Source of the DNA: Pelargonium cotyledonis
Lineage: Eukaryota > Streptophyta > Magnoliopsida > Geraniales > Geraniaceae
Direction of reading: 5' to 3'
DNA length: 45,867 nt
NCBI GenBank assembly: GCA_036897625.1
Contig: JAYMTA010000071.1
Location: forward strand, 1 to 45,867
Below, one piece after another: positions 23,777 to 35,164 of this stretch. Under the pieces are notes generated by a model. That model searched no databases. It was not told the DNA's origin and saw only the letters and a program-made list of their open reading frames with translations. A program made the position numbers and the translations under genes. The stretch's first letter is position 1; each line of letters starts with the position of its first letter.

Positions 23777-26700
23777 TCAATTAGAGAAGAGAGGGTTTAT
23801 TCTTACCAACATCTGAGGTAGTTTTAGGAATACAAACGACAAGAAGTACAAAGCACTTGAGATTCCTACTGCAATAATAAGGTTGTTAACAAGGCGCTTG
23901 TCATCTTTACTAGGCACAAATGCAATTTTCAATGTATTTGTCAGGTCAAAGAGTCTGTAGGAAATCTGCAAAGCAAACAATAATTTGGTTTATGAGTTGC
24001 ATAGACGTTCTAAAACTTACAAAACTATACATATTTGCCAACATTACTTACTGCAAGATATATGGAAGTTGTAAGCATAAAATTCAACATTGGATAGTCT
24101 GGGATCAGAGAGAGCAACAGTTTCGGCTGACCATCTGGAACACCTGATCTGCAAAACATAAAAAATCATGATAAGAAGACTTGCTTCAAAGTTTATCTGC
24201 ATGTATAATGCCAAATTTCCCCTTGCCTCCAAAAAGAAAACTAGAATTCCATTGCTCTTCAAATAAAACTGGAAATTTCAAGTTACAGTTCAGATAAACT
24301 CCTCCTTAAGACTGGCATTAAGAGGGCATATTGGAAATGCGAGTTAATATCTACTAGTTTATCCGCTAGTTTATCCTCTATTTTGATGAAATCACAAGGG
24401 TCAGTAGCAAGCAAAGAGATTATCAACTTCATTGTACCTTAACCAGATATGGATTTGTGAGATGTAGGTCTCTAGCGTAATCTTTCCGAGCCATCTAAGA
24501 AAAAAAAATCAAAATTAAGAATGAATATACAAGTAAAAAATTAAATATATTAAAGCTACATAAAAATTGAAGACCAGTGTGTAACAGCAGCATAACAAAA
24601 TAAAGGTCACTCACGCAAAAAGAGTCAAAGTGTAGCTACGGAACTGTTGGGTGACATTCCGCAAACATATGTAGACACTGATGAAGAACCAATGACAAAT
24701 AAGTAGCAAGAAAGCTTAAGTAATACAAAATGCAAGCATATTTCAAGAAAAGCATGCACATACGTTATGGGAATCCAGGAGGTATAAGGGTGGTATTTAT
24801 TGTAGGTAATCTTGTCCAGCTTGTAGATGTACTCGAACCACAGATACCCTACCTAGACATACATATGAACTTTTTGCATCAGAGTTGAAATTTAAGAAAT
24901 AGGATATTTCTTTCAAAGAGCGAATGTGATAAATTATAATACCGATGAAGCTACAAGCACAACAGCCATTTTGATTGATATTCTGTACTTCACTTCTGCT
25001 TCCTCTAGTTTCTCCATCCACCGTTCAACCTTTTACCAATAATAGTTATTCAGTAGCTAACTCAAAAAAACAAACAACAAAGTCCTAGACCCACCACTCC
25101 GAGAAAAATTCACTAGACTTCTCAAAACTTACAGTTGGATGATAGTAAGCATATATCATTCCAATTATCCATATGTAGCGATCAAGGCCTGACCGGAAAT
25201 GCCACTCATGCAAGAGAGAAACATGTGCTTTTGCCGGATTTGGATCAGTGTAACCTGCAACATTCGAAGGATTTAGGCTAGTTGCCTGGGTATCTTTACA
25301 TGGATAAATAAAAAATCAGGCAAGTTACAAACCAAGAAGGAAAGTAAATGGGCTCCAAATAAACTCAAACACTCCAGGTATCTCCCATACTATGATGACC
25401 ACCAAGAAGCAGGCAATGATTTTTGCAGCCATGACTGATCCGATCTCATTATACTTGTTGTAAATACCAAGTGCTCCATAAACCATAAGAGTGAAAAGAG
25501 TGTGCATAGGACAAATGTAGTATAACATGTAACTGTTATTCAGGACAATGCAACAAAATATAACCAAGAAATTAAGCCGCCACATCATCTGCTCACCCAA
25601 AAAAAAAAAAAAAAAATCAGAGTTATAAGCAGGTCAATTGTCAAGAGAACTCAGAGATACAATTTTGTGTTCTTATTAAATTACGTACCTGTGCAAACCT
25701 TGCAAGGCTGAAATCTTTGCGGATGTAATAATACGAGAAATTACCAAATCCAGTCATCCATACATATGCAGCAATGAACATCCGGATCGCATTGTAGATT
25801 TCTGATGCAGCAAAGTAATGGTACATCAAAAAGAGTACCTGTAGGATAGAATACAAGTAACAGAGATGATCATAGTGTGGCAATGTAAAAAAAAATGCTT
25901 ATGCTAAGCCCAAATCCAAAGTCAACCATCCTAATATACTTTCAGGATGAAGAAGGAAAAATTAAAAAAGGATGGCAGATACAAAATTTAAAGCATCACA
26001 CACCCACGCACACACACATGTAGAGGCAAACTATAAGCAGGGTGAATGAACTTCGATGCGTGAATAAGTGGCTATACATAAGAATTATGATCATGAAGAT
26101 CAGATGTGTAGCTTGACCAACCTGCATCCAACCTTTCCACTCTTCAGTTTGATGCCTATTCAAATATTGTATACATTTCCCTGAGAATGGTGACTTATCA
26201 CTATGTATCTTGAAAGAAGTAATTGCCGAAACTATGATGAGAAGGAAGTAGAGAAACCAGAAAAGATCCCGATTGTAACTCTGCAAAGACAGATGATTGC
26301 CAATAGAAAGAAATCAATACCTGACAGATAAGTTATTTATGAACAATAAGTTAGTAATACCAAATTCAGAAAGGGCCAGCACATCTTGGTTGAAGAAAGT
26401 AAATTTAACAAAGCATCTGAAAAAGCAGTAATAATTAAGTTTTCCTAAATAATTAAACCCAGCACTTTGAAGGGATGATAACAGTAAGTATTGAAACTAG
26501 AGACATAAATTAACAATTGACGCAAGCATATTCTTCTTGGTTACAAATTTGTCATATATATAAACCCAGCACTTTGAAGGGATGGTTGCAGTAAGTTCAA
26601 AAATCCAGATAATTAGCATCATGGGCAGAATGTTTAACCCTTCAAGCTAAATATCCTTCTTAAATCTTTCTTAGTAATGTAATCTATTGTTAAAGTTCTA

Positions 26701-28489
26701 ACACACAAATCCGGAACTCACAGCAAATAGCTAGGTGTTTAAAGTGACGAGATAAAGTTGTCAAAATCACCTTATTTGATGAAGCAAAGAAATCTGTACG
26801 ATCGCATAAATAATAGTACGCTAAAAGAGCACCAAATTCGGACCTGTGCATGAGAAGAAATAAGAAAAATATTGAAATCAATAATGTATTCCAGGGAGGG
26901 GGAGAATGATTTCAGTTGAATTCATTGAGTAATTTACTTACATAGCTCTAAGGGTCAATCGATTCTCAATCAAGAAAGACTCCTCCATCAACAAGAATCT
27001 GGACAATATAAGATAAGTAAGCATGTAATCTTAAACAAACATAAAACAATAATTACTTCAAGAAGACCGAGACTTTTCCTAGAAACCTGAGTATAGGAGA
27101 TATGACAGATGAAGTCGGAGCTTTAGGAGAGGCTGACTGGAGAGCTCCACCCTCTAATAAAACTGCTCTGTCATCATCCTTGGCTGCTCCATTTCCCATC
27201 TCAACCAAACTGATATCGGACAGCCTACTAGAAGATAGAGCAACTTGAGTAAGAGAGAAATAATAGAAGAAAGAAATTCATCAGAATACTTAAAAACAAA
27301 GAGTACTTAATGCTAATCAGTGTATTATAGGGTATGTTGCTTCTATGTCATCTTTTTCTACCAATCGGCCTTTAACCCCTACTCCCTCTGTGCTTTGTAT
27401 CTTGTAATCTTTACTTGAATACTAAAGTACCTATTGCCGATAAAAAAAAAACTCCTACTCCCTCCAACACAAACTGAGTGTCCACTTCCTAATTTTTGGT
27501 AAAATTAAGGATTAACTACAGTTGGACTTGGACTTACTGATTTGTGGTTTCTCTCTTGTACCCAGGTGCTCTTGTTCTAACAAACTCAAGGGATTCTAAC
27601 TACCTTATTTAAGGTATATTGTTGGTAATTCTTACCTAACTAACTAACCATAAAAGGAAATTGGACATACATTTTGAGACAAACTTTAGAGGAAGTGGAC
27701 ACTCAATTTGGGATAGTGAGAGTATATGAATTTGACATAATATGATATGACATCATTGATCAATGCGCATGCCTATGCTCACAAACAACTTAATAGCTAC
27801 ATACATCAGTGTCCGAGAAGAACTATTTTGCTACATTGAAACAGATCTGTATTTGACAGAATTAAACAGAAATCCATGCTGTTAACTGAACTAAACAGGA
27901 TAACTCCAATTCATAGTAATTATGTCAGCAGAAAGATAATTCACGACTGTACACTGTCAAAAAACTAAACAGTTTATAGGCAATATAACATATACTTCAC
28001 AGTTCGAACATTGTAGCAGACATAATATACAATTATACATGCATTCCTACCTAAATACATAATGTATGCGTTCCACTGTGTGTTAAAGGGTTATATGAAG
28101 GAATAACTCACGTTTTTGCCGGGATCGAATTTTTCCTGTATTCCAAGAACTCTGCGTAAATCCATCCCGCAATCACAGGGACTAATCCAACCAGAAACGA
28201 CACCTGCAACCAGTAAACGTTCAGAATGAGCACAAAATAGTGCCGAAAGCTTATGAGTTTCAATTACATAATCCAAAACAAAATTGATTCGCAGTTCGTG
28301 ACCAAAAATCAAGCAAATCTGCCAAAAATATTACTGTCAACCCCCGAATTCAGCCCACAGACGAGTTCACAAGAACCGCAAATTGAATAAGAGCAAGATC
28401 TGATGAACAAACAAAGTTGCAAGGCACTGACAAGTCACAAGCAACGAAGTACATACCTGACCGGGAGTGATGGGGCTGAGGATCAACAT
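23777..28489 (-). CDS. RWA: RWA-type polysaccharide O-acetylation protein (Cas1p-like)
   Basis: Fifteen exons, in transcript order: 28489-28457, 28203-28112, 27227-27087, 26998-26942, 26843-26771, 26280-26122, 25838-25689, 25588-25333, 25254-25133, 25029-24943, 24852-24764, 24677-24615, 24494-24438, 24148-24052, 23965-23777. All are GT-AG and join in phase to 554 residues (Arabidopsis RWA2 is about 568). RWA proteins are Golgi multi-pass proteins of the Cas1p family, thought to supply acetyl groups for acetylation of xylan, mannan and other wall polymers. Visible: the N-terminus [94 protein letters not shown], and about ten hydrophobic segments. A start at 28603 is also open, but the family begins just before SPITPGQ. 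The last exon has a possible donor after LPQML, so the last residues are uncertain. TATA-like word at about 28700-28707. Confidence 0.95.
26455..26610. repeat. 117-bp-spaced direct repeat in RWA intron 5
   Basis: aaacccagcactttgaaggg at 26455 recurs at 26572, each followed by atg and a similar cagtaagt tail. The two copies are about 35 bp with few differences. Likely a local duplication within the intron. Confidence 0.7.
27458..27722. mobile_element. Stowaway-type MITE in RWA intron 2
   Basis: A 265-bp element. Left end CTCCCTCCAACACAAACTGA; right end reads inward CTCTCACTATCCCAAATTGA; both continue with GTGTCCACTTCC. It is flanked by TA on both sides (27456-27457 and 27723-27724). The CTCCCTCC terminus and the TA duplication are the Stowaway (Tc1/mariner) signature. 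No coding capacity. It is inside the intron between exons 2 and 3. Confidence 0.85.
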
Positions 28490-28689
28490 TTCGAAGAGCA
28501 CCGACACTTCAGAAGCGGCGAATTGAATAGCATTCCACGGTAACGGACAAAAATGAGGGCGGGAGAACCAGATCTGATCGGAATCTGGTTCTGGTTCTGG
28601 CAATGAATGCGAGGGCAGCAGAGAGGAAAGTTCTGTGCTTCTTCAACAATGAATGTGGCGGTGACTGGTGAGGGACAAGGATGCACAGA

Positions 28690-29846
28690 TATTTGTGTAT
28701 TTATATGTAAAAATGAATGTGAATTTGTTGTACATTAAGTACAGTATTTCATTATTATAACACAGAAGAGCCGAATAAAGAAGAAAGAGGAGAGAAAATA
28801 TATACATATATCTATATATATAATAGAATAATAGGTAATTTGGGTCAAAATCTTCTCACAAAAGAGAATCAAATTGTGTAAACACAATAAAAACAAAAAA
28901 TTATCAAAAATAAAAACAAAAAAAAATTATGTAAGCACAATTCATTTAGTTGCAACGTTGAAAGTGTCGTATTTGTGTTAAGTTATGTAGTATGATTTTT
29001 AAATATGTGTGTTTATATTGAGTCAAGTAACACACGCACAATCTTCAACACGACATGATAATTTTGTATTGGTGTGTCATATTATCCTACTCCCTTATTT
29101 GGTCCTCCATTTGATCAGATTTGTTCCTTATGTATTATCATTTTTGTTGAAACGAGATTTAAAAATAACTTTCGCAGAACGTCCTATATCCACTAGTAGA
29201 GTATGAATTATGTGGTTACGAGTTCGATAATAACTTGTATCACAACCAAATCTTCACGTGGGAACTAGATTTCCTCTTTGTCATCTTTATTAAAAGTTGA
29301 TCACAAAATTTCAAAGCCCTCGTTATTTTGCTTATCCTTATCTTGCATTATGCTTGACATTTTACTGACTGCTCAGTAGACTCATGTTTACATCGGATTC
29401 TCCATATAAATTTGTTTTCGATTATGTTCACACTTCAATCTTTTTATGAGTTTATGTTCATGCAAAATAAGAATTTTCTATACTAAAACTCTTTAGATGC
29501 TAAAAAGTATGATACTCATATATAAATCACTACTCAAACATTAGATTTATTAAATTGGGCGTACATTTTTACTATTTGTGTTTGCTCTTATGGTTGCAAT
29601 TTCTCATCTATAGTAATGATGCGCACTTTTGGATAAATATCTTTAAGTCATTTGATCATATTCAATCTAATCCACATTCGAGACTTGATCATACAATCAA
29701 AGATTTCTCATCTCTCCTTCACATATTTGTTGAGTAAAGATCGAACTCAAGAGTTCTTTCCACTTTAAAAGCTCACTCCCGTATTTTGTTATTGAGATAT
29801 AAGAGCATCAACATCAAAAGGATTCAATTTGGATCCATATATGTTA
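28690..29846. other. Intergenic, AT-rich; RWA promoter at its left edge
   Basis: The RWA core promoter is at about 28672-28710. A TA/ATAC-rich simple stretch covers about 28797-28825. The remainder shows no gene-like frame and no defined repeat. Confidence 0.45.
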
Positions 29847-30101
29847 CTCCCTCCGTCCCAAAATGAATGTCTTGTTTGTCTAAATTTTTTGTCTCAAAAT
29901 GACTGTCTTACTTCTATTTTTAAGTTATTATATTATTATTCTTTTTATATTGCGCTTATCACTTATGCACATAGAAAAATTTGCACATAAAGCGTAAGTA
30001 AAAGAGTGAGAATAATATTAAAAACATATTAAATTATCTAATAATTTTTAATTTTTACAAAAAAAAATTAAAATAAAACACTCATTTTAAAACAAAGAAA
30101 G
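29847..30101. mobile_element. Stowaway-type MITE, intergenic
   Basis: About 255 bp. Left end CTCCCTCCGTCCCAAAATGA; right end reads inward CTTTCTTTGTTTTAAAATGA, both continuing into a similar GTGT/ATGTCTT stretch. The left flank has the expected TA (29845-29846); the right flank reads CA, which I take as a mutated TA. The interior is AT-rich and has no reading frame. Confidence 0.8.
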
Positions 30102-30189
30102 CATATTTTAATTGATTTTCATCAAAATCAATTCTTTATTGACTAATTTATCCACAACTACTACTAAAATGTTGTAGGAAAAATTAGGA

Positions 30190-30560
30190 GCTAATTTTAA
30201 CCTCTCAAACTGAGACGCGTTTTGGGGAACACATGTCACGTCACCAAAGAAAAGTTGAGAACCTGAATCCTGGTAGTGATCAGGACGGAGTTGGATCTCC
30301 GAGATCAACCGTGCAAAATGGACTCCAAATCACACTGGTGCAAAGAGCAATAGGAATGTTTCGCAGATCACACGCCTGTGTCCCTTGTGATGCTCGATTC
30401 TCACCAGGCCAGAACCAACACTGTCATGTTGCTTGGTGCACAGTGCACGGCCATGTCACTTATTTCACTCGAGCCAACAATTCTGCAAACCGAGACCATT
30501 CTGCAAACTCGCAAGAGCACAACAATTCCAACCTAAACACAGCTTGAATATGAAAGTCTA
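30190..30560. other. Unexplained GC-richer island
   Basis: About 350 bp of clearly higher GC content than its surroundings, carrying an open frame of 104 codons on the plus strand (from 30233) with no domain I recognise (several Cys/His in CVPCDARF and HCHVAWCTVHGH). A perfect 14-bp palindrome ggatctccgagatc spans about 30293-30306, and attctgcaaac is repeated near 30479 and 30500. It could be an eroded transposon piece or a remnant of a gene. Confidence 0.3.
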
Positions 30561-30772
30561 CAAACTTGTTACAAACACATCCCTTCTAAAACCACTATGG
30601 TTTAACAGAACTTGTACAACCTAACAATTGCTGCACCTTCATGTATATTGGAATCCATCATTCAACCATTTTCTATCACTGTTTTTTTTTCTTTCTCGAT
30701 AGAGGTGATTGGTATAAGAAAACAAGATTGACCTATGCCTCAATGGTCAGTCCAAGAAGGATCCTCCCACCC

Positions 30773-33375
30773 CTACCTCTTGGATGGTCTCTTGTCATCC
30801 TCTCCACTGTCATCATCGTCTGTATCTTCACCAAACCTTCTCCTCTTTCCCGGCACCTTATCCTCCTCTCCACTGTCACTGCTGTCATCGGGGTCTGTGT
30901 CTTCACCAAACCTTGATTCATCATCATATATGCTTCTCGTCTTTCCTGACACCTCAGCCTCATCATCATCATCCTCTCCACTGTCACTGCTGTCATCGGG
31001 GTCTGTACCTTCACCAAACCTTGATTCATCATCATATATGCTTTTCGTCTTTCCTGACACCTCAGCCTCATCATCATCATCTTCTTCGTCAATCTCCTCA
31101 TCTTCATCCTTGCCATTCTCCTCTGGTTCAAAATCACTGGCATCTTCTTCATCTTCAGCAGGTTTTACTGGTTGGCACAGGTACTCTGTCCCCATATCCT
31201 CCTATAGATTTGTTTACAGTTAGATGTGGCAAGAGTTTAGGATGAGCAAGAGGTCAAAGCAAAATGTAGGAAACTTAATGAGACAAGATGTCTAGAGATC
31301 AGAGCATGCATAAAACAAGAGGAGGATAGCCAGCAATCACACAGCATTCAAAACAAAATTTTGAAACTTGTTCTCTTAATATCTTCAATTGATCTGTTCC
31401 AACATTTTCTAAGCAATAAACACAGAACTATTATCATAATATTTAAACATTTAGAATGTAAACAAGACATTTCAATCCACTATGCAATCAAAGCTCAAAA
31501 TTGAACTTGCATTAGCAAGGTTTCTAGCAAAGAAAAAAGACCCAAAGTAATAACAATTATATATTCATAAACACAAATACATAAATTGTGAAGAATCACT
31601 ATCTAGTTGCTCAAGTGAATGGCACTGGAAGGAAAACAAACAGCATCAAATTAGACATTAACATAACACAAACAGGTACTCAAAGGGAAACCCAAATGGT
31701 TCAAATCCTATCAGATGGGTAGGGAGGGGATATGAAAAAGGAGAGGTATCTAGCTAAATAGCCCATTGGGCATCCATTTCAGGCCATTAAATGGGCGCGC
31801 ACACATACAAATAAAGATAAACCAATTAAATTCATATAATTCTGTTTCCACATTACAATACGACATTTGCCAACAACTTTTGAAGAAAACATGAATTGAA
31901 TTAGTATTTAATATTACTTAAATTGTTCTAAACAGATCTGACTCGACTTAACCCACCAAGTTCTTTTCAAGAACAAGATTGTACGCAAAAAATGTGGAAT
32001 ATAAAGAAAAGATTATTGCTGCAGAAGATCTTCTAAAGAAGAATAAAAAAAATAAAGATAAAAATAAAAGGAAGATGAAAGATACAAAATGACAAAGGAT
32101 AAGGCAGTGGAGGTGTCATCAACTTTTACCAAAATTTGAAAACAGTGAACAAATCTGTCGGTGTCACTTACCCAATAGTCAAACCTTTGCAAACAATATA
32201 AGAATGAGCATACGAAGACTGTATGAATTGCCAGAGCCAGCAATAAAACATGGAGTCAGTGATGGTCAACTGGCCTAACACAAAAATACTGTTTTATGAC
32301 ACATCCAGACAAGCACACACATAAAAATAAAAGAAAAAAAATCTCAGCCATGCCTATGAGAGTTTGACACATCACCAATTAACACTAGTACTGCCTAAAT
32401 GAATTTGTAGTGCATAACACCCGCTTGGATCCAATTTGAATGTGTCTAGGCTAAGGCTACTTGCTGAATTTTGTCCACAGAGCGCACACTCAAATCCATT
32501 TCCTTTGTGTATATGCTGAGCCTGCGCCAAAAACTCTTTGGCAGAGACTTTTGCTTAAGACACAAGGAAACAGATGCTATAATCTACCCATTTGATTTGG
32601 CTGGGTCTAAGATAAGGACTGAGAATAAACTTCAAGTTTTCAAATATAACTACATAACTACATAATTATTTGACAAAAAATATTTTGAGAAGATTTGATA
32701 AAATAATCAAAAGATACTAAGGTGTGCTGAAAAGAGTCAATTAACAAATAGAAAGCCTTAAATCTGTGAAACCCTACCTTCAAGCATATTTTATGTGAAT
32801 CTATGATTAATAAGTGCACAATACATAAACAGAAAAAAGAATCTCAGCCAAGATTATTTTGTGTTAGATCTAAAAATAGCTTTGACTTGTAAACGAAACA
32901 GAGAATTCTACAAAGATATAAGATCCGAAACGAAAAATAATTGCACGAAAACAGCTACAATCATAAGATAACAGAGTACGGAACTTTAAAAATGACCTAA
33001 GAAGAGCGTATTATACGAAGTTGAAGAACTTTTTACCTCTTCCTCATCGTCGTCTCCATCGCCGTCGTCACTGTTGCCGTCACCATCCTCTGTACCGTCT
33101 TCTTCATCATCGCCCTCTTCCCCGTCATCATCCACCGAATGATCTACAGGACCACCAGGAGCTTGAAGAACCTCCTCCACATCGTCGCCTTCTTCTTTCT
33201 CCTCTGCTCCATCGTTTGACACGCTCTTGGATACACCTTCTTCTTTTTCGTGCCCAAGCTTCTTGCCATTCACAGTCTTGAGTTCCTTCGCGACCTCGAG
33301 TTCTGCTTCTTCTTCCGTCATCTTCATTTCCGGGAGCTCGCAACTTTCTCGAGAAATGCTTTGATTTTCCGGCAC
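30773..33375 (-). CDS. Highly acidic plant protein (annotated elsewhere as VHS3-like)
   Basis: Two exons: 33375-33037 (113 codons) and 31201-30773, GT-AG, phase 0, giving 255 residues. The intron is long (about 1.8 kb). The product is dominated by Asp/Glu runs, with a conserved block EDMGTEYLCQPVKPAEDEEDASDFEPEENG at the start of exon 2 (given here only as a landmark by its ends, EDMGTEYL and DFEPEENG) and a basic end DDKRPSKR. Databases label such plant proteins prostatic spermine-binding-like or PPCDC subunit VHS3-like purely because of acidity; no real function follows. A nuclear, histone- or chromatin-associated role is a guess from composition. Residues 154-189 and 190-225 are near-identical tandem repeats (108 bp each), with a third partial copy after them. 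ATG 33375 is the first in frame; M17 is an alternative. Confidence 0.8.
30866..31081 (-). repeat. 108-bp tandem duplication inside the acidic-protein exon
   Basis: Two 36-codon units (31081-30974 and 30973-30866). Both begin DDDDEAEVSGKT and contain SIYDDESRFGE and TDPDDSSDSGE. They differ at only a few bases, so the copy is recent or kept homogeneous. Frame is preserved. Confidence 0.9.
31202..33036. other. Long intron of the acidic-protein gene
   Basis: AT-rich, 1.8 kb. No additional exon with family-like sequence was seen, and the flanking exons join in phase without one. No defined transposon was found. Confidence 0.5.
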
Positions 33376-34870
33376 AAGAAAATGAAAAGTAGAATCAAAA
33401 TCAGTTAGTTGGGAAACAGAGGAGGAGGAGAGGGAAGACAGTAGTTTTTCCCTTCGTTTTACCAGCAGCTCCGCTAACCTGATCTTGGCCGTTGAATAGA
33501 GGGATTACACGGATAGGTGACATGGCACTAGATCGGACGGTTATCGTTAGAGAATATGTAGCTTGTGTTTATAGGGTGTTTGCGATGCTCAATACTGGTT
33601 CGTCATAACTCATATGAAACGACACCGTCGAGAAGTGTTGGGTTGGGCCTTAGATCATCTTGTTCTTAGTTGTTACTTACCTCCCGGTATGGGTCTGGCT
33701 CAAAACGAACCGGCTCGAAAACACACGTGTACTGTTCTTATTAGTCTATTTATAATAAAATTTATATTGTCTCAATTTTTTTTATTCTACCCGTTTTGAC
33801 CCACAAGTAGGACTGATAGTTTCGGTCATGACATGTGACACAACAAAAGGACGACATGAATTTGAGTTGGTTTGAGTTGAGTTTAATCGAGTTCATGTTA
33901 GTTAAGGGTTAAGTTACTCTACCTAATTAATTAAACTGATCACTAACATGTTATTGACTACACTGTTTATTGTTGAAAATATAACATTTTTGAATATATT
34001 GTGTAGAAATGATCATATAAATCAAATGGATCAAATATATTAGATCATGTCATCTCGATATCAACCTGTTTATTCAAACATGTAAAGTTGGGTCGTGTAA
34101 TTATGAACTCAATATTCAAACGTATTAGTCGTGTCAACCGCTCATAAATTGGTTGTATTTGTGTTTTGAAATTTAACTCGTTCAAAAATAAGTTGGTTTC
34201 AAATTGATCAATTTAATAGAATATCAATTTTTGAACACAACCTACTAAACACGAATTTGTCACTCATACCCATCAACTATATATACTTGAATTTCAGGTT
34301 AAAAAGACTTGGTCTGAATCCTACGAGAAGCGAGTTTGTTTGGGTTTCAAATTTCAAGTTATTGCATGTGAAATGTACGGATTCATGCAAATTTTCACAT
34401 CATGCTTCTCACAACCCAAAATCGACCGGTTCCATTTTACGTGACCCGAAGTTGAAAAAACAAATCGCATTGAATTCTATAATAACTTGCTATTTAGGCT
34501 TGGAAAATATTGAGTTGGACCAGCTTGGTAGCCCATTAAGGAAGTTTTAGGTTTAGCCCGACCCAAGTGTTCATTTTCTTGCAGTAAACATCTGGTGTGA
34601 ATGAATGTCAAATCCTACCGAAACTAAATATGAACCAACACACTCCAAAATAAATAACTATCTTTTTGTCAAATGTGAAAACTTTGGATCAATACTCAAT
34701 TCTTTCTTGCTCCAACATTGGGCACGTGTGATCTTTATATAGATTAAAATGACGTACCAAATTAAAAGTCCCTTTTAAAAGAAAAATCCTCAAACAAATA
34801 TCCATTTCACAATTATTCTTTTAATTTAAATCCAACAATTAATAAACTCTCTCTCTTTCTCTGTGAGATG
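33376..34870. other. Intergenic region with degenerate repeat
   Basis: The acidic-gene promoter lies in the first 150 bp. From about 33810 to 34180 the sequence resembles the CGTGT/ACACG-style repeat seen at 10070-10450 (catgacatgtgacacaac, gggtcgtgtaattatgaac, gtcgtgtcaaccgctcat). No defined ends. A 97-codon open frame at 34257-34550 shows no recognisable domain. Confidence 0.4.
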
Positions 34871-35101
34871 CTAGAATTGTCCGACGCCAAATAAGATGCG
34901 ACCGAGGAGTGGATCCTGGTGGTGGCCGGAGCTGGGCTTCTCCTCCGTGCTGTCGTCGGTTTTCCGGTGGCCGGAGTTCGACTTGTCGTACTTGACCACC
35001 GGGTGGAGCTTAGATAGTTTCGGGTGGTTAGATTTTTCGTTGGTGGACGATGTTTTGTGGAGCCTCGTAACGATCTTGGAGTCGCTGGCTCTTGTGGCCA
35101 T
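34871..35101 (-). CDS. Small basic protein of unknown function
   Basis: A single-exon frame of 76 residues from ATG 35101 (context GAGCATGGCC). The frame is open 21 codons further up, to 35164, but that part looks like leader. The protein begins MATRASDSKIVTRLHK, has a Ser/Lys/His-rich middle including KLSKLHPVVKYDKSN and SGHRKTDDSTEEKPSSGHHQ, and ends DPLLGRILFGVGQF. The ordered motifs, biased composition and GC content higher than the flanks suggest a real short plant gene. I have a vague memory of similar small plant proteins but cannot name a family. There is no signal peptide or membrane segment. A CT repeat near 34850-34862 is at its 3' side. Confidence 0.5.
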   Translation of the reverse strand: MATRASDSKIVTRLHKTSSTNEKSNHPKLSKLHPVVKYDKSNSGHRKTDDSTEEKPSSGHHQDPLLGRILFGVGQF

Positions 35102-35164
35102 GCTCTGCTTCTTCTTCTTGTTCTGTGGATGTTCCCTTTGAAGATCTTTATTTCCGTTTTTCAT

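Noticed and set aside
23777-28489. Idea that the RWA gene might instead be a PHO1/EXS-type phosphate exporter
   Set aside because: The hydrophobic profile first suggested it, but [32 protein letters not shown] and [12 protein letters not shown] are specific to the Cas1p/RWA family.
30735-31245. Plus-strand frames rich in Ser/Pro/His opposite the acidic protein
   Set aside because: Shadows of the Asp/Glu-rich codons on the minus strand (GAT/GAA repeats read as ATC/TTC). The minus-strand frame has family motifs and splice phase; these do not.
34257-34550. 97-codon plus-strand open frame
   Set aside because: AT-rich, no motif, within degenerate repeat sequence, no promoter or splice context.
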